From Pseudomonas sp. LP_7_YM (GTDB lineage: Bacteria > Pseudomonadota > Gammaproteobacteria > Pseudomonadales > Pseudomonadaceae): a stretch of DNA of 64,000 nt. The translations under genes were made by a program, and so were the position numbers. The stretch's first letter is position 1; each line of letters begins with the position of its first letter. A model generated the notes under the pieces. That model was not told where the DNA came from. It did no database searches and saw only the letters and a list, made by a program, of their open reading frames with translations. Below, piece by piece: positions 44,641 through 54,203 of the stretch. Where the stretch lies: assembly GCF_004364435.1 (NCBI RefSeq), contig NZ_SOCT01000014.1, positions 1-64,000 on the forward strand, read 5' to 3'.

Positions 44641-45591
44641 ATGTCTGTTTTTACTCCCCTGGCTCGGCCCGAGCTGGAAGCTTTTCTCGCCCCGTACGGG
44701 CTTGGCCAACTGCGTGATTTCCAGGGCATCGCAGCCGGAAGTGAAAACACCAACTTCTTCATCAGCATGGAACAGGGCGAGTTCGTACTGACGCTGGTTG
44801 AACGGGGTCCCGTGCAGGAAATGCCGTTCTTCATCGAGCTTCTGGACGTGCTGCACGACGCCGACCTGCCAGTGCCTTATGCGCTGCGCACCACTGACGG
44901 TCAGGCGCTGCGTGAGCTCAAGGGCAAACCGGCGCTGCTGCAACCGCGACTGTCGGGCAAACACCCAAGCAATCCCAATACTCAACACTGCGCGCAAATT
45001 GGCGAGCTGATGGCGCACATGCACCTGGCCACCCGCGAAAAAACCATCGAACGTCGGACCGACCGTGGGCTGGACTGGATGCTGGAGGAGGGCGGCAATT
45101 TCATTTCGCATCTGGACGAGGCCGAAGGTGCGCTGCTGCAGGCTTCGGTAAAAGAGATCGAGCGTCAGAAAGCCAGGATCATGGCCTTGCCGCGCGCCAA
45201 CGTGCACGCCGACCTGTTTCGCGACAATACCCTGTTCGAAGGCACTCACCTGACCGGCGTGATCGACTTCTACAACGCCTGCTCAGGTCCGATGCTTTAC
45301 GACGTGGCGATTGCCGTGAATGACTGGTGTTCGTTCGAAGACGGCAAGATTGATGCGCCACGGGCTCGCGCACTGCTGGGTGCCTACGCGGCGTTACGCC
45401 CGTTCACTGCCGCAGAGGCAGAGCTGTGGTCGACGATGCTGCGAGTAGGTTGCGTGCGGTTCTGGCTGTCTCGCCTGATTGCGGCCGAAAGTTTCGCTGG
45501 CCAGGACGTCTTGATTCACGACCCGGGGGAATTCCGCAAACGCCTGGAGCAGCGTCAGGAGACCCACATTCCGCTGCCGTTTGCGTTGTAA
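44641..45591 (+). CDS. thrB: Homoserine kinase, aminoglycoside-phosphotransferase type
   Basis: A 316-residue kinase that phosphorylates homoserine in threonine synthesis. It is the APH-fold form used by pseudomonads, unrelated to the GHMP enzyme of E. coli. Motifs are GSENTNFFI (nucleotide loop), NVHADLFRDN (catalytic loop) and GVIDFYNACSGPMLYDVAI (metal site). Length is normal. Confidence 0.94.
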   Translation: MSVFTPLARPELEAFLAPYGLGQLRDFQGIAAGSENTNFFISMEQGEFVLTLVERGPVQEMPFFIELLDVLHDADLPVPYALRTTDGQALRELKGKPALLQPRLSGKHPSNPNTQHCAQIGELMAHMHLATREKTIERRTDRGLDWMLEEGGNFISHLDEAEGALLQASVKEIERQKARIMALPRANVHADLFRDNTLFEGTHLTGVIDFYNACSGPMLYDVAIAVNDWCSFEDGKIDAPRARALLGAYAALRPFTAAEAELWSTMLRVGCVRFWLSRLIAAESFAGQDVLIHDPGEFRKRLEQRQETHIPLPFAL

Positions 45592-45600
45592 CACCAAGTC

Positions 45601-45750
45601 CTCTTACGGGCTCAGCGGTGGGAGGGAGCTTGCTCCCGAGGAGGCCAGTACAATGGCGGCTGTCACCCGCCTTCACGAGTCCACCGCGCCTGCAATGTCG
45701 TGCAATGCCCAAGCTCCAACGCATGCACGCCATCTGTAGAGCGGCTGCGC
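45601..45750. repeat. REP-like sequence between thrB and znuA
   Basis: GTGGGAGGGAGCTTGCTCCCGAGG (first 20 bases from about 45619) contains the GGGAGC..GCTCCC hairpin of Pseudomonas REP elements. The convergent gap holds no gene. Confidence 0.6.
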
Positions 45751-45751
45751 A

Positions 45752-46675
45752 TCACAAACTCTCAAGACACCCCGCCAGATCACCCGCCAGCTTGTCCAGC
45801 AGCTGTTCATAGCCCTGAGCCGTGGCGGGTGTATAGCCCCCCAGACCATCCAGCTCGGCCAGTTTCACCGGCAGGCCGGCACTGAGGGTATCGGCCAGAC
45901 GTGGGCGCAGGGGTGGCTCGCTAAAGACGCAGGTCTTGCCGTATTCGGTCAACCGCGCGCGCATCGCTGCCACGTGTCGAGCGCCGGGCTGCACTTCGCC
46001 GCTGACCGCAAATACCCCGGCATGCTTGAGCCCATAGGCCTCTTCGAAGTAATCGAACGCCTCATGGAACACGAAATATTTCTTATCCATAATGCCTGCA
46101 ACGCGCTGTTTGATTCTGGCATCCAGCGCGTCCAGCCGGGCGTCGAAAGCGTTCACATTGCTTTCGTAACGGTCGGCATTGTCCGGATCCGCCTGGCTCA
46201 AGTCCGCCGCCATTTTCGCAGCAATCACCCTCGCGTTGGCCGAGGACAGCCACAAGTGAGCATCGACGCTGCCAGGGCGGTGATCGTGGTCATGCTCGTC
46301 TTTATCGCCGTCGTTATCGTGATCGCTGCTTGCAGTGAAATGACGCAAGTGCATCCCCGGCAGCGACTGCACAGGCACTGAGGTCTTGGTGCGGCCTGTC
46401 AGCACACGTGGCAGGAAGGTTTCCATGTCAGGACCGATCCAGTAAAGCAGATCGACTTCCTGAACGCGCCGCACGTCGGATGGACGCAACGCATAGTTAT
46501 GTGGCGACGCGCCGGGCGGGAGCAGCACTTCCGGCACCGCGATGCTGTCTTGCACGGCGGCGGCGATCAGCTGCAGCGGCTTGATGCTGGTCAGGACGCG
46601 AACGTCGGCCTGGGCGCAGGTGATTGCGGAGATGAATACGACAAAAAGTAAAAAAAGTCGGGACACGATGACCAC
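45752..46675 (-). CDS. znuA: Zinc ABC transporter substrate-binding protein
   Basis: A 307-residue periplasmic protein with signal peptide (LFLLFVVFISAITCAQA). It has the cluster A-I fold with zinc ligands in ASPHNYALRPSD, in VDAHLWLS, and FHEAFDYFEEAYGL. A His/Asp-rich loop (residues about 119-135, HDNDGDKDEHDHDH) collects zinc. Divergent from zur-znuC-znuB and controlled by the Zur box in the gap. Confidence 0.94.
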   Translation of the reverse strand: MVIVSRLFLLFVVFISAITCAQADVRVLTSIKPLQLIAAAVQDSIAVPEVLLPPGASPHNYALRPSDVRRVQEVDLLYWIGPDMETFLPRVLTGRTKTSVPVQSLPGMHLRHFTASSDHDNDGDKDEHDHDHRPGSVDAHLWLSSANARVIAAKMAADLSQADPDNADRYESNVNAFDARLDALDARIKQRVAGIMDKKYFVFHEAFDYFEEAYGLKHAGVFAVSGEVQPGARHVAAMRARLTEYGKTCVFSEPPLRPRLADTLSAGLPVKLAELDGLGGYTPATAQGYEQLLDKLAGDLAGCLESL

Positions 46676-46693
46676 TCATGAGGGCAGGAACGG

Positions 46694-46706
46694 GTAACAT
46701 AATAAC
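46694..46706. promoter_or_regulatory. Zur box between znuA and zur
   Basis: GTAACATAATAAC is a near-palindrome matching the GTTAT-N-AT-AAC type Zur operator and lies at the centre of the 57-base gap between the divergent zinc genes, where it can repress both when zinc is plentiful. Confidence 0.75.
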
Positions 46707-46732
46707 GTCTCTCTCAAAAGCCGTCGCCGCCC

Positions 46733-47215
46733 ATGTCTAAAACACCACTGGCCAGTCGCCCCCACGATCACTCTCATTGCGTGCACAGCGCGCTCGCCGA
46801 AGCCGATGCGCTGTGCGCCGGTAAAGGCCTGCGCCTGACCGCTTTGCGTCGTCGTGTGCTGGAATTAGTGTGGCAGAGCCATAAGCCGCTGGGCGCTTAC
46901 GACATTCTGGCTGTGCTGAGCGAAGAAGACGGTCGTCGCGCCGCGCCGCCAACCGTGTACCGCGCATTGGATTTCCTGCTGGAAAACGGTTTGGTCCACC
47001 GCATTGCTTCGCTCAACGCCTTCGCCGGCTGCAACCACCCAACGCACGCGCACCAAGGCCAGTTCCTGATCTGCCGCGAGTGCCATGCTGCCATTGAGTT
47101 GCAGCATGCTGCCATCAGTGCATCCATTGTGACGGCCGCCAACGAAGTAGGCTTTGCCGTGGAAACCCAGACCGTGGAAATCGTCGGGGTATGTGCCGGT
47201 TGCAAGGCCGCCTGA
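46733..47215 (+). CDS. zur: Zinc uptake regulator (Fur family)
   Basis: A 160-residue repressor. The winged helix covers about 20-90 (RLTALRRRVLELVWQSHKPLGAYDIL), and the dimer domain has structural zinc cysteines in LICRECHAAIEL (C103, C106) and the terminal VGVCAGCKAA. The metal-sensing histidines are in GCNHPTHAHQGQ. Its stop codon overlaps the znuC start by one base. Confidence 0.94.
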   Translation: MSKTPLASRPHDHSHCVHSALAEADALCAGKGLRLTALRRRVLELVWQSHKPLGAYDILAVLSEEDGRRAAPPTVYRALDFLLENGLVHRIASLNAFAGCNHPTHAHQGQFLICRECHAAIELQHAAISASIVTAANEVGFAVETQTVEIVGVCAGCKAA

Positions 47216-48024
47216 TGAGCGATGCACTGATCCGCCTGACGGATGTCAGCGTCACTCGTGCTGGCCAGAGCGTGCTGGAAAATATCCAGCTAAGCGTCAG
47301 ATCCGGTGAAATTGTCACCCTGATCGGCCCTAATGGCGCAGGCAAGACAACACTGGTGCGCGCGGTACTGGGCCTGCTCAAACCCGATTCGGGCGACGTA
47401 TGGCGCAAGCCGAAGCTGCGGGTCGGCTACATGCCGCAGAAGCTGCAAGTGGACGCCACACTTCCGTTGTCGGTCCTGCGTTTTTTGCGCCTGGTACCGG
47501 GCGTTGATCGTAATAAGGCAAGGGCTGCCCTGGTGGAAGTCGGTGCCGGAAAAGTTATCGACAGTCCGCTACAGGGCATTTCCGGGGGCGAGATGCAGCG
47601 TGTCCTGCTGGCGCGTGCGCTGCTGCGCGAGCCTGAGCTGCTGGTGCTCGATGAACCCGTGCAAGGCGTTGATGTAGCCGGGCAGGCCGAGCTTTACGCG
47701 CTGATCACCCAACTGCGCAATCGTCACAACTGCGGCGTGTTAATGGTGTCGCACGACCTGCATCTGGTGATGAGCACCACCGACCAGGTGGTTTGCCTGA
47801 ATCGCCACGTCTGCTGCTCCGGTCATCCTGCACAGGTCAGCAACGATCCTGCATTCGTCGAGCTGTTTGGCCAGCATGCGCCAAACCTGGCGATCTATCA
47901 CCACCATCACGATCACGCCCATGACCTGCACGGCGGGGTCTGCCAGCCCGCGCTCGCCGCTCGCGACCATTCGCACCCTCACACTCACGATCATGACCAC
48001 GGGGACAGCTGCAAGCATGGCTGA
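47215..48024 (+). CDS. znuC: Zinc ABC transporter ATPase
   Basis: A 269-residue ATPase with Walker A GPNGAGKTT, signature ISGGEMQRVLLARALL and Walker B LLVLDEPVQGVD. The C-terminal 40 residues are rich in histidine (HHHHDHAHD, HSHPHTHDHDHG), a zinc-binding tail common in ZnuC. It starts at the ATG overlapping the zur stop (TGATG) and overlaps znuB by 8 bases. Confidence 0.95.
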   Translation: MSDALIRLTDVSVTRAGQSVLENIQLSVRSGEIVTLIGPNGAGKTTLVRAVLGLLKPDSGDVWRKPKLRVGYMPQKLQVDATLPLSVLRFLRLVPGVDRNKARAALVEVGAGKVIDSPLQGISGGEMQRVLLARALLREPELLVLDEPVQGVDVAGQAELYALITQLRNRHNCGVLMVSHDLHLVMSTTDQVVCLNRHVCCSGHPAQVSNDPAFVELFGQHAPNLAIYHHHHDHAHDLHGGVCQPALAARDHSHPHTHDHDHGDSCKHG

Positions 48025-48799
48025 CTTTCTACTCTATGCCTTGCTCGCAGGCCTTGCTCTGGCAGTAGTGGCCGGCCCATTGGGCTCATTCGTGGTCTGG
48101 CGGCGCATGGCCTATTTTGGCGACACCCTGTCTCATGCTGCGTTACTCGGCGTGGCCCTGGGCTTTTTGCTGGACATCAGCCCGGCCCTGGCCGTAACAG
48201 TCGGTTGCCTGTTGCTCGCCGTACTGTTGGTGATGCTGCAGCAACGCCAGCCGCTGGCGTCGGACACGCTGCTAGGGATTCTTGCGCCCAGCACGCTATC
48301 GCTGGGCCTGGTCGTCCTGAGCTTCATGCGTGACGTGCGCATCGACCTGATGGGTTATCTGTTTGGCGATCTGCTGGCAATCAGTCCCGTCGACCTGGCC
48401 TGGATTCTTGGCGGCAGTGCGGCGGTTCTGGTGCTCATCTGCGCACTCTGGCGTCCGCTGCTGGCAATCACCGTGCAAGAAGAACTGGCGACCGTCGAAG
48501 GGTTGCCGGTAGCAACCCTGCGCATGACGCTGATGTTATTGATCGCCGTGGTCATCGCCGTCGCCATGAAAATCGTCGGCGTGCTGCTGATCACATCGCT
48601 GCTGATCATTCCTGCCGCTGCGGCACAGCGTCACGCCCGCTCGCCCGAGCAAATGGCCCTTGGCGCCAGCGTAATCGGCATTCTCGCGGTCTGCGGCGGG
48701 CTGGCGTTATCGTGGTTCAAGGATACGCCGGCAGGCCCGTCTATCGTGGTCTGCGCCGCCGCCTTGTTTTTGCTCAGCTTCGTTTTGCCCAAGCGGTAG
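48017..48799 (+). CDS. znuB: Zinc ABC transporter permease
   Basis: A 260-residue ABC-3 family permease with about eight helices. FVVWRRMAYFGDTLSHAALLGVALG is the conserved early segment and KIVGVLLITSLLIIPAAAA the late one. Completes the zur-znuC-znuB operon. The ATG lies inside znuC. Confidence 0.94.
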   Translation: MADFLLYALLAGLALAVVAGPLGSFVVWRRMAYFGDTLSHAALLGVALGFLLDISPALAVTVGCLLLAVLLVMLQQRQPLASDTLLGILAPSTLSLGLVVLSFMRDVRIDLMGYLFGDLLAISPVDLAWILGGSAAVLVLICALWRPLLAITVQEELATVEGLPVATLRMTLMLLIAVVIAVAMKIVGVLLITSLLIIPAAAAQRHARSPEQMALGASVIGILAVCGGLALSWFKDTPAGPSIVVCAAALFLLSFVLPKR

Positions 48800-48956
48800 A
48801 ACCTTGGATAGGAAGTAGAGTCATACTCGGCAATAATTGGATGGCGGCAATGTGCAATGATTCGATCCAGCGTTGCCTATCGCGATCAGTTATTTTCGGT
48901 GCAAGGCACTTATGTGTAGACTTGCTCGTTTTTTGCGCAAATAGAGAATCGCAGGA

Positions 48957-49670
48957 ATGAAGCCGTACGCATCCCGTTATCTGCTGCTTGCTGCATTTTC
49001 CATGCTGTTGGGCGCTTGTCAGAGCAAGCCGGTCGAACAACCCGTTTCGGTCGCGGCACCCGATGCCTACCAGCAATTGGAACAGAATATCGCTAGCAGC
49101 GAATTGGCCACCGCTGAAGATCAGCTTGCCGCTCTGCAGAGCAAGAACGCCGACGATCCGCGCCTGGAGCAGTATCAACGTCAGTTGGCCGAGGCCTATC
49201 TGAGCCGCAGCCAGATCGTGCTGCAGAAGGGCGACGTCAACGCTGCAGCCACTGCGCTGAGCCGCGCCCGGGCGCTGATGCCCAAAGCTCCGGCATTGAC
49301 CAGCGGTGTGAACGGCGCCATCGCCAACGCCCGCAAGGCTGAACTCGACAAGGCCGAAGCCGACCTCAAAGCGGCTGAAGCCAGGCGCACGGCGCGGATC
49401 ATTGATCCAGCTGTAGAAAGCACCACTATCGAGCTGAAGATCACCGACTCGAAACAACTGCGTCGCCAGTTGAACGACATTGCGGCTGACGTGACTGCTT
49501 TCAACTGCGATGTGACCGTTCAGGTCCCTCGTACCGATGACTATCCTTGGCTGGCAAACCTGCTGGCCAAGCGTGTAACGAAGATCAATCCGGATTTCGA
49601 ATTGCAGATTCAGCGTGAGATTGAAAAGAGCGAACCTGCCCAGATCATCCTGAAACCTGCAAAATCCTGA
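48957..49670 (+). CDS. Lipoprotein with helical repeat region (PA5502-like)
   Basis: A 237-residue lipoprotein; the lipobox is LGAC (Cys near 21). Residues 35-130 are alpha-helical with a TPR-like pattern, about 125-145 are Ala/Glu/Lys-rich and coiled, and the C-terminal 85 residues form a small mixed domain (IELKITDSKQLRRQLNDIAADV). No known function. Same place as PA5502, between znuB and metN, though here katE intervenes. Confidence 0.8.
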   Translation: MKPYASRYLLLAAFSMLLGACQSKPVEQPVSVAAPDAYQQLEQNIASSELATAEDQLAALQSKNADDPRLEQYQRQLAEAYLSRSQIVLQKGDVNAAATALSRARALMPKAPALTSGVNGAIANARKAELDKAEADLKAAEARRTARIIDPAVESTTIELKITDSKQLRRQLNDIAADVTAFNCDVTVQVPRTDDYPWLANLLAKRVTKINPDFELQIQREIEKSEPAQIILKPAKS

Positions 49671-49683
49671 TCAATTTTTGCTC

Positions 49684-49722
49684 AAAAAAAGGCGTTGCCC
49701 TTCCGGGTAACGCCTTTTTTAT
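49684..49722 (+). terminator. Bidirectional rho-independent terminator
   Basis: A-run, then GGCGTTGCCC pairing with GGGTAACGCC (one G-U pair), then a T-run, starting 14 bases after the lipoprotein stop. Confidence 0.9.
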
Positions 49723-49833
49723 TGGCTGAAGCCTCGTTGCACGGCCTCCCGTTGGGAGCGGACTCACTGGTTAAGCATGCGTCATGCAACGGAGATAGCC
49801 AGGCAACGCGGACCTCTGGCGAATGACTTCGCT

Positions 49834-49858
49834 CCACAGCCAACCAGGTCGGCTGTGG
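49834..49858. repeat. REP-like hairpin downstream of katE
   Basis: CCACAGCC/GGCTGTGG with a 9-base loop, flanked by GGCGAATGACTTCGCT and AAACGAATTCACC, resembles the element at 15890-15949 and may also act as the katE 3' hairpin. Confidence 0.6.
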
Positions 49859-49891
49859 AAACGAATTCACCTACAAAAAGGTGCAATACCT

Positions 49892-52051
49892 TTAAGCAGG
49901 AATCGCTTTGGCCTTCGGCTCACGCGCCCACACCCGGTGCTGTTTGATCGCATCGAAGAAAGCGGCGAACGACTGGGTGTCCGACACCGCGAGCAAGCCC
50001 GCATCGGCTTCCAGACGCAGCAAGTCGATCAGTTCCTTGGCTTCGCCTGCGTAGGAAATGGCCTTGAGGTGCTTATACGCCTCAAGCACGTAGTGCAGAG
50101 CCACGCCATTACCGCTCAGTGCCTTGACTGAAGCCGCGCCGCCCGGAATGAACACTGCATCGAAAGCAATCGAAGGCAAACCTTCGATCGATGCATCCAC
50201 AGCCAGGGTTTGACCGCCAGCCGTCTTGACCGGAGCGGAGGTTGGGCCAAGCACCTTGGCGTGAGCCGATTCTGCCTCCAGCGCAGCCTTCATGGTTGCC
50301 ACGGCTTTTTCATCGACGCCGTCAGCCACCAGAATCGCGACCTTGCGGGAAGCAATGTCACCAGACAGCAGATTGACTTGGCTCAGCAGCGGCGACTTGT
50401 CGACGGTTAGCTTGCCGGTTTTCGGAGCCTTGACGGTCGGTCCTGTTGGCGCAGGCAGGCCAAGGTTCGCAGCGACGCGCGCTGCCAGCGTGGTGTCGAT
50501 ATTGGCGAGGATCTCGTTCACCTGACGTGCCCGAATGTGCTCACGTTCCACTTTGCCCAGTTCGAAGCTGTACGCCGCGATGATGTGCTCTTTCTCGTGT
50601 TCGCTCATGCTGTTGAAAAACAGCGTGGCTTGGGAGAAGTGATCACCAAACGAAGGGCTGCGCTCGCGAACCTTGTTTGCTTCAACGCGCTCGTGATACG
50701 TCTCGAAGCCGCCATCTTGCGGTGCTGCCGGCGTTTCCTTCGGCCAGCCACCATCGATGGAGTTAGGCTCGTAAGAGGCGCGGCCCTTGTCAATGGTCAT
50801 GCGATGCTGGGCGTCACGCTGGCTGCTGTGATTTGGCGCAATCGGACGGTTGATCGGGATCTCGTGGAAGTTCGGCCCGCCCAGACGGCTGATTTGCGTA
50901 TCGGTGTAGGAGAACAGACGACCTTGCAACAGCGGGTCGTTGGAAAAGTCAATGCCTGGCACGATGTGGCCTGGGCAGAACGCAACCTGCTCGGTTTCAG
51001 CGAAATAGTTATCCGGGTTGCGGTCGAGCACCATCTTGCCCAACAGCGTGACCGGCACGAGCTCCTCGGGAATGATCTTGGTCGGATCAAGCAGGTCGAA
51101 ATCGAAATTGTGCTCGTCTTTTTCCTCCACGATCTGCACACCCAGTTCCCACTCTGGGTAATCACCCATTTCAATCGACTCGGACAGGTCGCGACGATGG
51201 AAGTCGGTGTCCTTACCCGCCAGTTTCTGGGCTTCGTCCCACAGCAGGGAGCAAGTACCGTACTTAGGCTTCCAGTGGAACTTGACGAACGACGATTTAC
51301 CCTCGGTGTTGATCATGCGGAAGGTATGGATCCCGAAACCCTGCATGGTACGCAGGCTTTTCGGAAGGGCACGGTCGGACATGGTCCACAGCACCATGTG
51401 CGCGGATTCCGGCACCAAGGAAACGAAGTCCCAGAATGTGTCATGCGCCGAGCCGCCGGTAGGAATTTCGTTGTGTGGCTCTGGTTTTACAGCGTGCACG
51501 AAGTCCGGAAACTTGATGGCATCCTGAATGAAGAAGACCGGCATGTTGTTGCCGACCAGGTCGAAGTTGCCTTCACCGGTATAGAACTTCACCGAAAAAC
51601 CACGCACATCACGTACGGTGTCACCGGAACCACGCGGACCTTGCACGGTAGAAAAACGCGCGAAAACCGGGGTTTTCTTGCCTGGATCGCGCAAAAATTC
51701 TGCCTTGCTCAGTGCCGAGTGGTTCTCATACGCCTGGAAGTAACCATGCGCCGCAGTACCGCGGGCATGCACGATGCGCTCCGGGATGCGCTCATGGTCA
51801 AAGTGCGTGATCTTTTCACGCATGATGAAGTCTTCCAGCAGCGAAGGACCACGATTGCCGACTTTCAGGGTGTTCTGATTGTCAGAGACTTTCACGCCTT
51901 GGTTGGTTCGCAAAGCCTGACCGGTAGCGTCCGAGCGAAACTGCTCGAGGCTCTCGAGTTTTTCGTTGGTATTACCCCGATCCAGGGTATCGGTGCCCGC
52001 AAGTTCGCTCTTGGGTGTAGCCGTTACAGGTGTAGGTTTTTTAGTAGCCAT
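49892..52051 (-). CDS. katE: Large-subunit catalase HPII
   Basis: A 719-residue haem catalase of the large clade, degrading hydrogen peroxide. The active-site histidine lies in FDHERIPERIVHARG, the asparagine in GNNMPVFFIQDAIKFPDF, and the haem-ligand tyrosine in SYTDTQISRLGGPNF. The C-terminal flavodoxin-like domain (about 560-719; KVAILVADGVDEKAV) is that of class I glutamine amidotransferase folds. GGAG precedes the ATG. Probably RpoS-dependent, though no promoter was identified. It is absent from this position in PAO1 numbering. Confidence 0.95.
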   Translation of the reverse strand: MATKKPTPVTATPKSELAGTDTLDRGNTNEKLESLEQFRSDATGQALRTNQGVKVSDNQNTLKVGNRGPSLLEDFIMREKITHFDHERIPERIVHARGTAAHGYFQAYENHSALSKAEFLRDPGKKTPVFARFSTVQGPRGSGDTVRDVRGFSVKFYTGEGNFDLVGNNMPVFFIQDAIKFPDFVHAVKPEPHNEIPTGGSAHDTFWDFVSLVPESAHMVLWTMSDRALPKSLRTMQGFGIHTFRMINTEGKSSFVKFHWKPKYGTCSLLWDEAQKLAGKDTDFHRRDLSESIEMGDYPEWELGVQIVEEKDEHNFDFDLLDPTKIIPEELVPVTLLGKMVLDRNPDNYFAETEQVAFCPGHIVPGIDFSNDPLLQGRLFSYTDTQISRLGGPNFHEIPINRPIAPNHSSQRDAQHRMTIDKGRASYEPNSIDGGWPKETPAAPQDGGFETYHERVEANKVRERSPSFGDHFSQATLFFNSMSEHEKEHIIAAYSFELGKVEREHIRARQVNEILANIDTTLAARVAANLGLPAPTGPTVKAPKTGKLTVDKSPLLSQVNLLSGDIASRKVAILVADGVDEKAVATMKAALEAESAHAKVLGPTSAPVKTAGGQTLAVDASIEGLPSIAFDAVFIPGGAASVKALSGNGVALHYVLEAYKHLKAISYAGEAKELIDLLRLEADAGLLAVSDTQSFAAFFDAIKQHRVWAREPKAKAIPA

Positions 52052-52435
52052 CGGACAAAAACTCCTCGGTTCAGGCGGCTCTTTTCTTGGTCTTTCGCAG
52101 AGAAAGCCGGTATGAGCTCGGTAAGCAGGAATTTCCCGGCCAAGACAGGGAAGATTTCAGCGCTTATGTAGTGACTGAGGATAAAAATAGCCGTTCCGTG
52201 TTTTTTCAAAACTTTGCTGTAAAGCTGCCTTTCCTCCGTCGTTATGACCGTTCTGCAGGTGCTGCGCTAAATAAATGCTAAGAATTGCGGGCCCAATCCG
52301 GGCCTGACAGGCTAAAATGCGCGCCCGGTTTACCCAGCCGAGGCGATAGACGGTTCTATCTTGCAAATCGCCCAGCAGCGTTCGAGACCTTTTCTCACGC
52401 TGAATTTTCTACCGCGCCCCCACAAGGTTCGCTAA
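52052..52435. other. Divergent intergenic region katE/metN
   Basis: No gene on either strand. CTAAAATGCGCG (about 52312-52323) could be a -10 for metN but has no good -35. No SAM riboswitch fold and no MetR-type TGAA-N5-TTCA dyad was seen. CTTTTCTTGGTCTTTCGCAGAGAAAG near 52080-52106 could form a small hairpin in the katE leader. Confidence 0.5.
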
Positions 52436-53443
52436 GTGATCGAGTTTCAAAACGTCCATAAAACCTATCGCGTTGCCGACAGGGAAATCCCCGCGCTGCA
52501 CCCCACCAGCCTGCAGGTCGAAAACGGCCAGGTGTTTGGCCTGATTGGCCATTCCGGTGCCGGTAAAAGTACCCTGTTGCGCCTGATTAACCGCCTGGAA
52601 GCCCCGAGCGGTGGCAGGATCCTGGTCGATGATGTCGATGTCACCGCGCTGGACGCCGACGGTCTGCGCGGCTTTCGGCGGCAGGTTGGCATGATCTTCC
52701 AGCACTTCAACCTGCTGTCCTCCAGAACCGTGGCTGATAACGTCGCCATGCCGCTGACCCTGGCCGGGGACATGTCCCGCACCCAGATCGATCAGCGAGT
52801 GGCCGAGTTACTGGCGCGAGTGGGCCTGTCCGATCATGCGAAGAAATTCCCGGCGCAGTTGTCAGGGGGTCAGAAGCAGCGGGTCGGCATCGCACGTGCC
52901 TTGTCGACCAAACCAAAAATACTGCTGTGCGATGAGGCCACCAGTGCGCTGGACCCTCAAACCACAGCGTCGGTCCTGCAACTGCTGGCCGAGATCAACC
53001 GCGAGTTGAAGCTGACAATTGTCCTGATCACCCACGAAATGGACGTGATTCGTCGAGTCTGTGACCAGGTGGCGGTGATGGACGCAGGCGTGATCGTCGA
53101 ACAGGGCGCAGTGGCGGATGTGTTCCTGCATCCCAAACACCCGACCACTCGCCGTTTCGTCCAGGAAGATGAGCAGCTCGACGAAAATGACCTGAACTCC
53201 GACTTTGCCCACGTTGAGGGTCGCATTGTGCGTCTGACGTTCCAGGGCGAAGCGACCTACGCGCCATTACTGGGCACTGTCGCTCGCGAAACCGGGGTGG
53301 ACTACAGCATCCTGGCCGGCCGTATCGACCGCATCAAGGACACTCCCTACGGGCAACTGACGCTGGCCGTCACCGGCGGCGATATGGACGCTGCGTTCGC
53401 GCGCTTCACCGCTGCTGACGTACACATGGAGATCCTGCGCTGA
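52436..53443 (+). CDS. metN: Methionine ABC transporter ATPase
   Basis: A 335-residue ATPase beginning with GTG (MIEFQNVHKTY). Walker A is GHSGAGKSTLLR, signature LSGGQKQRVGIARAL, Walker B ILLCDEATSALDP. The C-terminal 90 residues form the NIL/C2 ligand-binding domain that lets intracellular methionine inhibit transport. Its stop overlaps the metI start by one base. Confidence 0.94.
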   Translation: MIEFQNVHKTYRVADREIPALHPTSLQVENGQVFGLIGHSGAGKSTLLRLINRLEAPSGGRILVDDVDVTALDADGLRGFRRQVGMIFQHFNLLSSRTVADNVAMPLTLAGDMSRTQIDQRVAELLARVGLSDHAKKFPAQLSGGQKQRVGIARALSTKPKILLCDEATSALDPQTTASVLQLLAEINRELKLTIVLITHEMDVIRRVCDQVAVMDAGVIVEQGAVADVFLHPKHPTTRRFVQEDEQLDENDLNSDFAHVEGRIVRLTFQGEATYAPLLGTVARETGVDYSILAGRIDRIKDTPYGQLTLAVTGGDMDAAFARFTAADVHMEILR

Positions 53444-54117
53444 TGGAAACCCTCGTCACTCTGTTTTCCAACGTCGACTGGTATGAAATCTGGGTTGCCA
53501 CGGGCGACACCTTGATCATGCTCGGCATTTCTCTGGCATTCACCGTGCTGCTGGGCTTGCCGCTCGGGGTGCTGATGTTCCTCACCTCGCCGCGTCAGTT
53601 GCTCGCGAACAAGCCGGTGTATTCCACTATTGGCCTGATCGTGAACATGCTGCGCGCACTGCCGTTCATCATCCTGTTGATCGTGATGATGCCGTTGACC
53701 GAGATCATCACCGGTACTTCGCTGGGCATTCTCGGCACGTTACCGCCCCTGATCGCGGGAGCGACACCTTTCTTCGCCCGGCTGGTCGAAACTGCGCTAC
53801 GCGAGGTGGATCGCGGGATCATCGAAGCGACTCAGGCGATGGGCGCCTCCACTCGGCAGATCATCGTCAAAGCCCTGCTGCCCGAAGCGCGTCCTGGCAT
53901 CCTGGCGGCGATCACTGTCACCGCGATCGCGCTGGTGTCATTCACTGCCATGGCTGGCGCCGTGGGCGCGGGTGGTCTGGGCGACCTGGCGATTCGTTAC
54001 GGGTACCAGCGCTTTCAGAACGATGTGATGTTCGTCACGGTCGTATTGCTGTTGGTGCTGGTACAGATTCTGCAAACCGTGGGCGACAGGCTGGTCGCGC
54101 ACTTTTCCCACCGTTAA
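53443..54117 (+). CDS. metI: Methionine ABC transporter permease
   Basis: A 224-residue permease with five helices and the coupling EAA motif ALREVDRGIIEATQAMGASTRQIIVKALLPEA. FTAMAGAVGAGGLGDLAIRYGYQRF is the conserved MetI C-terminal stretch. Second gene of metNIQ. Confidence 0.95.
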   Translation: METLVTLFSNVDWYEIWVATGDTLIMLGISLAFTVLLGLPLGVLMFLTSPRQLLANKPVYSTIGLIVNMLRALPFIILLIVMMPLTEIITGTSLGILGTLPPLIAGATPFFARLVETALREVDRGIIEATQAMGASTRQIIVKALLPEARPGILAAITVTAIALVSFTAMAGAVGAGGLGDLAIRYGYQRFQNDVMFVTVVLLLVLVQILQTVGDRLVAHFSHR

Positions 54118-54203
54118 TAGATTCGTCGGTCCTCTTCGCACGCGTGCAAGTGGTGACCGGCATACGCCTGCCGCCGCGCGCGCATCAGAGGAGCAAGAGA
54201 GAT

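Noticed and set aside
50537..52171. 544-residue open frame on the plus strand
   Set aside because: Antisense to katE, whose catalytic motifs are complete; the plus-strand product has no recognisable domain.
52052..52435. SAM riboswitch or MetR site before metN
   Set aside because: Neither a SAM-riboswitch-like stem set nor a TGAA-N5-TTCA dyad was found.
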